A stretch of DNA of 64,000 nt from Paraflavisolibacter caeni. Its GTDB lineage: Bacteria; Bacteroidota; Bacteroidia; Chitinophagales; Chitinophagaceae. Below the pieces are notes generated by a model that saw nothing but the letters and a program-made list of their open reading frames with translations, was not told the DNA's origin and made no database searches. Positions 52,942-61,524 of the stretch are shown in pieces (position 1 is the first letter of the stretch; the number at the start of each line of letters is the position of its first letter). The position numbers were made by a program, and so were the translations under genes. The DNA lies in contig NZ_JAOTIF010000011.1 of the NCBI RefSeq assembly GCF_025628885.1, forward strand, positions 114,662-178,661, in the 5' to 3' direction.

Positions 52942-55900
52942 TTATTGAAAAATATATCTCAGGCCAAGTTGAATACCCCATGTACTGCTTGTGGAGTAGT
53001 TTGGCTGGTAACCTTTCTTAGGACCATTTGGATCAAAAGTGAACTTAGGATTAGCAGCATTGAAAGCTTCTTTCGCAGAGTTGTTCGAAGTGCTGCCAGA
53101 AGTTGGTACACCTAAAATACCCATATCCTGGAAGGTTCCAAAAGTATAAGAATACCTGTAACCCCAATCATTGTTCAACAAATTCAGGACGTTGGTGACG
53201 TCTGCACTTACTTGGAAACTGTGTTTTTTATTGCCTGCCTTTACATTGAAATCTTGCATAACTCTCATATCCAAAGAGTGCCACCAGGGTAATTTGGCGC
53301 CATAGCGATCCATATATTCACCTTTGTGTTCTTTTAAATATTTATCATTATCTATGAAGGCAAAGAATGCATCACTTTGCTGCTGTGTTGTATAAACATT
53401 ATTACCAACTTTAAAACCTTCTACAAACTGTATTTCGGAAGCGTTCTTAGGAATGTAGAGAATGTCATTAGTTGCGCCATCACCATTTATATCTGCACCA
53501 TAACGGAAACTATACCTTTCTTGTGCTGATCCTGAATAAAATAAACCAATGGTGGTAGCAGTTTTATCCTGCCAGTAATCAATTCTGTACGACAAGTTGG
53601 CTACAACACGATGAGGAATAGAATAGTTGGAGTACCCTAACTCAGGTTTGTTTGGATTCATGATAATGTTATTGGTTGACCAACCGCTACCAGATTGATC
53701 AGAAGAGCCAATAGCCACGTCTTTAGCAATGGTGTAGGTATAAGCTACATTACCTTCCCATCCTTTGCTGAAAGCTTTTTGAACCATGGCTGTAAATGAA
53801 GCACTATAACCTTTTTGAACATTATCCATAGCAATCATTTGGTTAATGTTGCTATTCAACTTGGTTGCATAGACTGGCCTTTTATCAGCAACTCCCCCCA
53901 GTGTTCCGGTTTGAGCGCCTAGGTTGGCATTACGGAAATAGACGTTATTCAACATTTTGGTGAAAATGCTCTCGAAAGTAAATGTAAAGTCTTTAGCAAA
54001 CTTCTTATCTACTGCAAGGTTGCTTCTCCATACTTGTGGCATTTCAAAATTTTGATCAGCAGCACTGAAGGATGATCCGCTTGGAATAGTAGTGCCAACG
54101 GCTGGTACAGGATTAGGAATGTATGTGGTCCTGTCTGCGTTGTACCTGATGTTATTTAACTCAGTTGCATTTGCTTGGTATAAAGCACGGATAACTCCAT
54201 TATCACCAACTTGGTTCACCAGCCAAATAAATGGTATCCGGCCAGTGAAGATGCCGCTTCCACCTCTTGCGACAATCGATTTGTTATCTTTGATGTCGTA
54301 TGTAAAGCCAACTCTAGGAGAGGCCAAAATTTTTGCGTTTGGCCATTGGCTTACATCAAAAACTTCCGGCCTCCAGTCTTCATTTCTAAATACAACTGGT
54401 TCTAATGCCTGGTTTCTGGGGGCATCATATGGGTAGAATGGTTTGTCAACCCTTAACCCATATGTTACTTTTAACTTCGGAGAAACATTCCAGAAATCCT
54501 GCAGAAATACGCCCAACTGCGCAAATTTTGCTTCTGCAGGCACAATTGTCGTACGATCACTTGGAGCGTAAGTAACGGCAAATACCGCAGGAGCTTTGTT
54601 ATCAAGGAAATCTTGTAAAGTATTATAACGATAGTAGCTGGGACCACCTGCACTGGAAAATGAATTGGCAAATGACAGGTATTCAAATGAGGCACCAGCT
54701 GTTAAAGTATGCTTCTGAAGGTTGATCGTTAGGTTATCTGCAATATTCCAGGCTTGGTCACTGATACTGTTTTTATAAGAAAACAGATCTGTACCCAATG
54801 AAATATAAACATTGTTGGGATCCCTCATGATATCTACAAATGGCATGTTGCTGTTTGGAATTCTTTGCAACTGGTTATCTGTATAAGAGGCAATGACCTG
54901 GTTAGAAAATAGGCTATTGAAATTGGAATTGAATTCCAGTACACCAGACTTAACTACAGTATTATTCTTAAAGTTAGTACCTGTGTAAACTAATCCACCT
55001 GTAGAACCACCACGGCGGCTGTTATTGATCCTGTTGGCTGTTACACCAGTTACACTTGATGCATTTACCTGGTCATCATCATTGGTTTCTGATTGAGTAT
55101 AGCGGAAAGTTAAACGATGCTTATTGGTGATATTCCAGTCCAAACGACCGAGGAATTTCTTATTGTCAGTTTCAAAATCATAACCTTCATAGGCACCGGG
55201 GTCATAATTATAAGTGTTGATCAGGTAAGTACGTAATTTATCAAGATCACTGGCCAATACTGGAGTGACCTGAGGGTTATTATCATTTTCGCCTGGTCTT
55301 TTTGCCAACCATGTTTGTCCGGGGTTTGTTCTTTTTTCAAACTCTCCGTTTACAAAAAAGAAAAGTTTGTCTTTGATGATTGGGCCGCCAACGCTTCCGC
55401 CATAAATTTTAGTTGAACGTTTGGCATTAACTACTTCAATTCCTTTTACTTTATCACCATTAAAATCCTGGTTTCTGTAATAACCATAGGCAGTTCCATA
55501 CCAGTTGTTGGTTCCCCTTCTGGTTACGGCATTGATACCACCACCAACAAAACCCGATTGTCTAACATCATAAGGCGAAATGTTGATTTGCATTTGATCA
55601 ATGGCGTCAATGGATATAGCTGAAGTTGCGCCACCTGGTACCATTCCATCACCTCCACGGCCAAAATTGTTGTTGAACAACGAACCATCAATAGTGATAT
55701 TGTTGAACCTGTTGTTCATGCCTGCAAAACTATTGCCGTTTGCCTGCGGTGTCGCGCGTGTAATGTTGGTAAGACTGCGGCTGATGTTCGGCATGTTTTG
55801 AATCTGCCTCCTGGAAATGTTGGTTGTGGCGCCTGTCTTTTCTGTATTACCACTCCTGGTAGTAGTAACTGTTACTTCTGACAATTGCTGTGCAGATGTT

Positions 55901-56220
55901 CCCATAGAGATCTGCAGGTCGAAACGTTCTCCCAATGGAACTTGAATTTCACTCCTTTTGAAGTTTTCAAATCCAACAAATGAAGTTGTTACTGTGTAAG
56001 GCCCACCTGGAGGAATGTTTTGAATATCAAAACGGCCGCCTGACCGACTGGTAGTAGTAAAGATAGAACCAGTTGGCTCATGCTTTACTGTAATTGTTGC
56101 CCCAACTAGAGGTTCATCCTTAGCTGACTTAACAGAACCACTAATGCTACCGGTCGTCACCTGAGCATTTAGGGCATGGCTAAATAGGGTAATGATTAGT
56201 AGATAGATAATTTTTCTCAT
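52942..56220 (-). CDS. TonB-dependent receptor, Oar-like, with carboxypeptidase-regulatory-like domain
   Basis: 1092 residues. Signal peptide RKIIYLLIITLFSHALNA-Q, then a carboxypeptidase-regulatory-like domain (GSISGSVKSAKDEPLVGATITVK near 24-100). A plug follows with RRQIQNMPNISRSLTNITRATPQANGNSFAGMNNRFNNITIDGS near 135. The remainder is a 22-strand-type barrel ending WGIQLGLRYIFQ with terminal aromatic residues. It resembles Oar/OmpA-related receptors that take up large ligands or act in surface processes; no SusD partner is adjacent. A start ten codons earlier is open but would lengthen the signal peptide unnaturally. Confidence 0.93.
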   Translation of the reverse strand: MRKIIYLLIITLFSHALNAQVTTGSISGSVKSAKDEPLVGATITVKHEPTGSIFTTTSRSGGRFDIQNIPPGGPYTVTTSFVGFENFKRSEIQVPLGERFDLQISMGTSAQQLSEVTVTTTRSGNTEKTGATTNISRRQIQNMPNISRSLTNITRATPQANGNSFAGMNNRFNNITIDGSLFNNNFGRGGDGMVPGGATSAISIDAIDQMQINISPYDVRQSGFVGGGINAVTRRGTNNWYGTAYGYYRNQDFNGDKVKGIEVVNAKRSTKIYGGSVGGPIIKDKLFFFVNGEFEKRTNPGQTWLAKRPGENDNNPQVTPVLASDLDKLRTYLINTYNYDPGAYEGYDFETDNKKFLGRLDWNITNKHRLTFRYTQSETNDDDQVNASSVTGVTANRINNSRRGGSTGGLVYTGTNFKNNTVVKSGVLEFNSNFNSLFSNQVIASYTDNQLQRIPNSNMPFVDIMRDPNNVYISLGTDLFSYKNSISDQAWNIADNLTINLQKHTLTAGASFEYLSFANSFSSAGGPSYYRYNTLQDFLDNKAPAVFAVTYAPSDRTTIVPAEAKFAQLGVFLQDFWNVSPKLKVTYGLRVDKPFYPYDAPRNQALEPVVFRNEDWRPEVFDVSQWPNAKILASPRVGFTYDIKDNKSIVARGGSGIFTGRIPFIWLVNQVGDNGVIRALYQANATELNNIRYNADRTTYIPNPVPAVGTTIPSGSSFSAADQNFEMPQVWRSNLAVDKKFAKDFTFTFESIFTKMLNNVYFRNANLGAQTGTLGGVADKRPVYATKLNSNINQMIAMDNVQKGYSASFTAMVQKAFSKGWEGNVAYTYTIAKDVAIGSSDQSGSGWSTNNIIMNPNKPELGYSNYSIPHRVVANLSYRIDYWQDKTATTIGLFYSGSAQERYSFRYGADINGDGATNDILYIPKNASEIQFVEGFKVGNNVYTTQQQSDAFFAFIDNDKYLKEHKGEYMDRYGAKLPWWHSLDMRVMQDFNVKAGNKKHSFQVSADVTNVLNLLNNDWGYRYSYTFGTFQDMGILGVPTSGSTSNNSAKEAFNAANPKFTFDPNGPKKGYQPNYSTSSTWGIQLGLRYIFQ

Positions 56221-56274
56221 GTGTACAGAATTTCCCTGCAAAGAAAACAACTTAATTGATTGTTCTATTTACAC

Positions 56275-56286
56275 ATTGTTAACAAT
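56275..56286. promoter_or_regulatory. Perfect 12-bp palindrome upstream of the TonB receptor
   Basis: ATTGTTAACAAT, perfect dyad, 55 bp upstream of the reverse-strand ATG. Possible operator, no protein assigned. Confidence 0.3.
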
Positions 56287-56649
56287 TTGTGATGTATTTA
56301 AGGAAGTTAGAGGTCTTTTGTAGTGGCACTTTGCAATAATATTTATTTAGACAGCACTAATGTTAATTGTATTTTGTTGAAATTCAAACAGTTGTAATAA
56401 TTGTATTTCCTGTCTTGGTTAATCATTCCCGCAATAGAAGAGGCGGTTGTATTAAATATTATTTATTTTTATGTGTAAAAAATTTGGAATGAAATTGATT
56501 GTGTAAAGGGACTTTTGCTCTGAAATTATAGATGTATTCAATTTTCTCTAAGAGTTTGAAGTTTTGCATATCTGATTATTGTATTATAAATTAATACAAT
56601 AATTGTTTTGTTGAATGACGGTAAAGCTTTTAGATAGCCCTACCTTTCC
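56287..56649. other. Intergenic, AT-rich, no gene seen
   Basis: About 360 bases between divergent genes with long A/T runs. It must contain distal promoter elements for both. An FMN riboswitch was looked for before ribBA and not seen. Confidence 0.5.
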
Positions 56650-56657
56650 TACCTTTG
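56650..56657 (+). promoter_or_regulatory. -7 element (TACCTTTG) of ribBA
   Basis: TAnnTTTG match followed by C. It lies 14 nt before the ATG. The 5' UTR would be only a few bases. Confidence 0.55.
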
Positions 56658-56671
56658 CAAAAAATTTGTAA

Positions 56672-57880
56672 ATGCTCGATACTATTGAAAGTGCAATTGA
56701 AGATATAAAGGCGGGAAAACTGGTCATTGTTGTAGATGATGAAGATCGTGAGAATGAAGGCGATTTTATTGTAGCAGCAAGTAAGGCTACTCCCGAAGTG
56801 ATCAATTTTATGAGTAAACACGGCCGTGGCCTTATTTGTGTTGGTTTACTGGAAGAAAGATGCGATGCCTTAGGATTGGAATTGATGGTAAATAACAACA
56901 CAGCGCTGCACGAAACCGCGTTTACAGTTTCGGTAGATTTACTGGGACATGGTTGTACATCTGGTATTTCTGCTCATGACCGTTCTAAAACTGTACAGGC
57001 TCTTATTGACCCTGCTACCCGTCCTGAAGACCTTGGCCGCCCTGGCCATATTTTCCCATTGAGAGCCAAAAAAGGTGGCGTTCTGCGTAGAGCCGGGCAT
57101 ACAGAGGCTTCTATTGATCTGGCCCGCCTGGCAGGTCTTGAGCCCGCTGGTGCAATGGTAGAGATTTTGAACGAAGACGGGACCATGGCTCGATTACCAG
57201 AGCTGATGGAATTGGCTAAAAAATTCGATTTCAAGATTATTACAATCAAGGACCTCATCGAATACCGGCTGAAACGGGACTCTCTTATTGAAGAGATTGT
57301 GAGAGTGGATATGCCAACAAGGTTCGGTCACTTCAAACTAATAGCATTCCAGGAGAAAAATACAAGCAATGAACACCTGGCGTTGATAAAAGGTGATTGG
57401 AAGCCGGGAGACCCTGTATTAGTTCGTGTGCATTCTTCTTGCTTTACTGGGGATATCCTTGGCTCACTTCGTTGTGACTGTGGGGAACAACTACATGGCG
57501 CAATGAAAATGGTGGATGAAGCCGGAAAAGGTGTAATTCTGTATATGAACCAGGAGGGTAGGGGTATTGGCTTGCTCAATAAATTAAAGGCATACCGTCT
57601 GCAGGAGGAAGGTATGGATACCGTTGAGGCTAATTTGCATCTGGGCTTTCAGATGGATCAACGCGATTATGGTGTAGGAGCCCAGATCTTGCGTCATTTA
57701 GGAGTGAACAAGCTGCGCCTCATTTCTAATAACCCCAAGAAAAGAGTTGGGTTGATCGGTTATGGCTTGGAGATTACTGAAAATGTTCCGCTTCAGGTAG
57801 ATCCTAACCCACACAATATACACTATCTGAAAACCAAAAGGGATAAATTGGGACATGAACTTGGATTTAAGTTTCATTAA
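56672..57880 (+). CDS. ribBA: Bifunctional 3,4-dihydroxy-2-butanone 4-phosphate synthase / GTP cyclohydrolase II
   Basis: 402 residues. The RibB half has [11 protein letters not shown] near 24, GRGLICVGL near 51 and [33 protein letters not shown] near 114. The RibA half from about 205 has [20 protein letters not shown] near 254 (zinc cysteines), [17 protein letters not shown] near 291 and [16 protein letters not shown] near 353. It supplies both precursors of riboflavin, from ribulose-5-phosphate and GTP. It is monocistronic with its own promoter element and terminator. Confidence 0.97.
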   Translation: MLDTIESAIEDIKAGKLVIVVDDEDRENEGDFIVAASKATPEVINFMSKHGRGLICVGLLEERCDALGLELMVNNNTALHETAFTVSVDLLGHGCTSGISAHDRSKTVQALIDPATRPEDLGRPGHIFPLRAKKGGVLRRAGHTEASIDLARLAGLEPAGAMVEILNEDGTMARLPELMELAKKFDFKIITIKDLIEYRLKRDSLIEEIVRVDMPTRFGHFKLIAFQEKNTSNEHLALIKGDWKPGDPVLVRVHSSCFTGDILGSLRCDCGEQLHGAMKMVDEAGKGVILYMNQEGRGIGLLNKLKAYRLQEEGMDTVEANLHLGFQMDQRDYGVGAQILRHLGVNKLRLISNNPKKRVGLIGYGLEITENVPLQVDPNPHNIHYLKTKRDKLGHELGFKFH

Positions 57881-57903
57881 CCAATATTTTTAATAATATG
57901 TAT

Positions 57904-57946
57904 AAAAAAGCCTCTTAACTAGTTTCAAAGTTGAAGAGGCTTTTTT
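57904..57946. terminator. Terminator between ribBA and the GH127 gene
   Basis: AAAAAAGCCTCTT and near-exact complement with an inner AACT/AGTT pairing. T-run on both strands makes it bidirectional for the convergent genes. Confidence 0.75.
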
Positions 57947-57967
57947 ATTTCATGATAATTTGAAAAA

Positions 57968-60007
57968 TTATTGTCGCGAGATAGGCATCCAGACCGACAT
58001 CTCTGAATGTCCACGGTTACCCCAGGCATAATACGGGATCAGCCTTACCCGCACAGATTTCGGTTCGCTATTCGATACCTCCCTGTATAATTCATTCTTC
58101 CATTCTTTCTCATTAAGAAGCTTGGCTTCACCTTCCAGGCAAAAGAGCGCACTTTTGTCAATGGTTATTTCCTTTGGCTGAAATTTTATTGTCGATGGTA
58201 TCGAAACATTAGCAATCTTAACCTGCGGCATGTCTACCGATTCAATACAATAAACAATAGGCCCTCTTTTAACAGCTACCTGGTTACGGGATTCCTCTAC
58301 TAATGGATTGGATTCGATCAGTTGAGCAGGCATAGCTAGTACAAGCTCAATTTTATCACCTGCTTTCCAGTTGCCATTGATTTCAGCATATTCGCCGGGC
58401 GTCAGGGCAATACTTTGCTCTTTGCCATTAACTTTAACTGAAGCATTGTTGCACCAACCGGGTATGCGTAGGAATACAGAGAAAGACTTTTTAGGAGCTT
58501 TTTCAAACTGCACCGCTATGTTGCCATCCCAGGGATAATTGGTTTGTTGTTTCAGGCGTATTTCGGAGCCGTCTTGAAGGTGGGTGGTAAGATCATTGCT
58601 GCCATACAGGTTCAGCCATAAACCTTTATTAGATACACTATATGCATAATGGCTTACTTCGGCTATCGTACGCACTATGTTTGGAGGACAACAGTTAGAC
58701 AGTTTTATATAAGGTATCCTTCCACCAGCCCAGCGCAGGGTATAGGGAAAATCATCAAACGCGCTCAACGGGTTGGTATAAAAGAACTTATTTCCGTCAA
58801 GGCTGATTCCCGAAAGCACACTATTATATAATGCTAATTCCAGCACGTCTGCATATTTTGCAGCTCCGGTTACCTGCAACATCCGCCAGTTCCATAGCAT
58901 GTTACCAATATTTGCACAGGTTTCATTATGTGCAGTTACATTGGGGAGTTGGTAGTCTCTTCCGTATGCCTGGTGGGTCTTTTGAACGATTGGCGGATTG
59001 TAAGATGTACCATATGGCGAAACGCCATCGTATAAAGCGCCGCAACCACCGGTAATGTACATCTTCCGGTGAACAACATCTTCCCACATGATGTTCAGCC
59101 TGTTCATTAAGCTGGTATCACCAGTTTCGGCGTAAACATCTGCTACACCAGCAAATAAATAATTGGCTCTTACAGCATGCCCCATAACTTCTGTTTGTTG
59201 CCTGAAAGGAATGCGGTCCTGGTTATCATCCGTACCATTATCTACCATACCTCTTATATTGATGAGGTTTTTTGCGAGTTCAAGGTATTCTGGTTTTTTA
59301 GTGGTGCGGTACATCTCTATAATACCCATGTAGTGCGATGGGCAAATGGCATTACGGGCCAGCTCAGGTGTGGAGCGGTTATAGAAGTTTTTTAAATATT
59401 CAGTGGCTTTAATGGCTACATTCAAAAGTGATGTCTTGCCAGTTGCCCTGTAGTGTACACAGGCTGCCGTCATGAGGTGCCCTAAATTATAAGCCTCAAA
59501 ACTTAGTTGGTCCTGGAAAGCTTTGGCTTTACCTGGATTATTCTTGTCTTGAATGATTACTGGTGTATGGATATATCCGTCCTCGCGTTGAGCCTTTGCA
59601 ATGACAGGAATGATTCTATCCATCAGTTCGTCCAGCTTCTTGTCCTTTGTAATGGCATAAATACTGGCAATGGATTCAAACAGTTTGTAAAAATCGCCAT
59701 CATGGAAAGGGGGGCCTGAATGGGAGCCGGTATCTAATCCAGCAGCTATTTCAAAGTTCTTAAAGGCATGGCTAACATCAGCGGCCATATAGGTCCGCAG
59801 CAAATTTGGCATCATAGAGTCCTTGCAAAGGCGAAATTTGTCTGCCCAAAAGCCATTGGTCCAAACCACATCATTCATGTCAACAGAATGTAAAACGGCT
59901 GATGGACTTGCAGAAGTGTTCATTAAACTCTTGGTTTGGGCTGCTGCCGGATTGATGAATGCCCAGCTGCCTAATAGAAAAATAGCAAGCTTGAATTGTT
60001 TTTTCAT
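57968..60007 (-). CDS. Secreted glycoside hydrolase family 127 (beta-L-arabinofuranosidase-like)
   Basis: 679 residues from the ATG giving a signal peptide (KKQFKLAIFLLGSWAFINPAAAQ). A longer frame upstream would bury this signal 42 residues deep. The (alpha/alpha)6 barrel carries the family zinc site: NETC near 360 (Glu, Cys) and NCCPPN near 437 (adjacent Cys). In HypBA1 the equivalent residues bind zinc, with one Cys acting as nucleophile. DUF1680 members release beta-L-arabinofuranose from plant-type glycans. It is head-to-head with the next two glycoside-hydrolase genes. The specific linkage is inferred from family only. Confidence 0.93.
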   Translation of the reverse strand: MKKQFKLAIFLLGSWAFINPAAAQTKSLMNTSASPSAVLHSVDMNDVVWTNGFWADKFRLCKDSMMPNLLRTYMAADVSHAFKNFEIAAGLDTGSHSGPPFHDGDFYKLFESIASIYAITKDKKLDELMDRIIPVIAKAQREDGYIHTPVIIQDKNNPGKAKAFQDQLSFEAYNLGHLMTAACVHYRATGKTSLLNVAIKATEYLKNFYNRSTPELARNAICPSHYMGIIEMYRTTKKPEYLELAKNLINIRGMVDNGTDDNQDRIPFRQQTEVMGHAVRANYLFAGVADVYAETGDTSLMNRLNIMWEDVVHRKMYITGGCGALYDGVSPYGTSYNPPIVQKTHQAYGRDYQLPNVTAHNETCANIGNMLWNWRMLQVTGAAKYADVLELALYNSVLSGISLDGNKFFYTNPLSAFDDFPYTLRWAGGRIPYIKLSNCCPPNIVRTIAEVSHYAYSVSNKGLWLNLYGSNDLTTHLQDGSEIRLKQQTNYPWDGNIAVQFEKAPKKSFSVFLRIPGWCNNASVKVNGKEQSIALTPGEYAEINGNWKAGDKIELVLAMPAQLIESNPLVEESRNQVAVKRGPIVYCIESVDMPQVKIANVSIPSTIKFQPKEITIDKSALFCLEGEAKLLNEKEWKNELYREVSNSEPKSVRVRLIPYYAWGNRGHSEMSVWMPISRQ

Positions 60008-60343
60008 AAACATGATAATCTTGAACAATAGAAAGTGACTAAAAAGCTTTTTGTTGTGAGGTTGTTTCTGTGTTGCTTTTGGGAAGGGGTATTTCGGAGA
60101 ATAAATGGGCTTAAAAATAGAAATAATTTCCAATTATAAATGTTTTGTCAACAATTTAATTTTTGTGGCTTTTAGGTAGACAAAAAAGCCTTTGAATAGT
60201 AAAATGTTCCATCATTAAAGTAAAACCTGACATTGTGCAGGCTGGGCCACGGGTCTAATTTTAGCCGTTGTTTTTTTGTTTCTGTTTTGCTTTTAGGAAG
60301 ATGTACCTCAGTCATTCACCATATTGCTTTAAAACTTCAAAAC

Positions 60344-61474
60344 GTGTCCCATATAGATTTAGTCCCTTTTAAAAAACAATGCCTGTCTTGGTTGTTCGCT
60401 TGCTTATTGGTAACAATATCTACTTCCGGTATTTATGCCCAGCAACAAAGAGAGGTTCCTCAGGAAATCATGCAAAAAGTATATGAAGAAGTGAAAACTC
60501 CTTATAAATATGGTTTGGTAGTAGTTCCTGGAGATGATTCTAAAAAGGTGGACTGTCCAAGTGTTTTTCGCAAAGGCGACCAATGGTATATGACCTACGT
60601 GATTTTCAATGGTCGGGGTTATGAAACCTGGCTTTCTAAAAGCAATGATTTGCTTCATTGGGAAACTTTAGGACGTGCTATGTCATTCTCTGATACTTCC
60701 GATTGGGATAACAACCAGAAGGCTGGTTACATTGCACTTCAGGATTATAACTGGGGAGGAAGTTACCAGTTGCAGAAATATAATGGCAAATATTGGATGT
60801 CTTATTTTGGAGGCAGTACCAGGGGATATGAAGCAGGCGATCTGGCAATAAGTATCGCATATACGAAGAATAACCCTTCCAGGCCTCACGAATGGAAACG
60901 TTTATCCAGGCCCGTTTTTACATCAAAAGATAGTGATGTGCGCTGGTGGGAAAACAGGAAGATATTTAAGAGCTCTGTTATTTGGGATAAAGAAAAAATA
61001 ACTGGTTATCCATTTGTCATGTTCTACAATGCTAATGGTGACTCTGCCGCTAACAATGTAAAAACAAGATGGTTTGAGAGAATTGGCATGGCTGTATCCA
61101 ATGACATGATCAATTGGAAACGCTTTGAGCAAGAGCCTGTAATGCACCATCCCGTTGGTATCACTGGTGATGCGGTTGTGCAGAAGATGGGTGATGTGTG
61201 GGTGATGTTTTACTTCGGTGCTTTTTGGCAAGGCCGTAAGGATGCCTTTAACCGTTTCGCCTGTTCTTACGACTTGGTTCATTGGACAGACTGGAAAGGG
61301 GAGGACTTGATCAATTCATCAGAAAACTACGACGACCGCTTTGCGCATAAATCTTATGTGATTAAACACAATGGCGTCGTTTACCATTTTTATTGTGCTA
61401 CTAATAAAAAGGATCAACGCGGCATTGCAGTGGCCACTTCAAAGGACTTAGGCAAGAGTAACTTGAATTTTTAA
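60344..61474 (+). CDS. Secreted GH43/COG2152-like five-bladed propeller glycosidase
   Basis: About 376 residues from a GTG giving a signal peptide (FKKQCLSWLFACLLVTISTSGIYAQ). No ATG is in frame; a TTG at 60233 is also possible. The mature protein shows repeated propeller blades: DCPSVFRKGDQWYMTYVIFNGRGYETWLSKSNDLLHWE near 65, YQLQKYNGKYWMSYFGG near 135, RWWENRKIFKSSVIWD near 190, IGMAVSNDMINWKRFEQEPVMH near 242. The D near the first blade and E/D residues of later blades fit the GH43/GH130-like catalytic trio. The substrate is probably an arabinose-type or related plant glycan; not proven. Confidence 0.8.
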   Translation: MSHIDLVPFKKQCLSWLFACLLVTISTSGIYAQQQREVPQEIMQKVYEEVKTPYKYGLVVVPGDDSKKVDCPSVFRKGDQWYMTYVIFNGRGYETWLSKSNDLLHWETLGRAMSFSDTSDWDNNQKAGYIALQDYNWGGSYQLQKYNGKYWMSYFGGSTRGYEAGDLAISIAYTKNNPSRPHEWKRLSRPVFTSKDSDVRWWENRKIFKSSVIWDKEKITGYPFVMFYNANGDSAANNVKTRWFERIGMAVSNDMINWKRFEQEPVMHHPVGITGDAVVQKMGDVWVMFYFGAFWQGRKDAFNRFACSYDLVHWTDWKGEDLINSSENYDDRFAHKSYVIKHNGVVYHFYCATNKKDQRGIAVATSKDLGKSNLNF

Positions 61475-61524
61475 GTAGGTTTGCTGTAAGGCATCTAATC
61501 ATCTAATCACACGCCAGCCTGTTC

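Noticed and set aside
56287..56671. FMN riboswitch before ribBA
   Set aside because: The conserved core of the RFN element was searched for by eye and is absent. The -7 element leaves only a few bases of leader.
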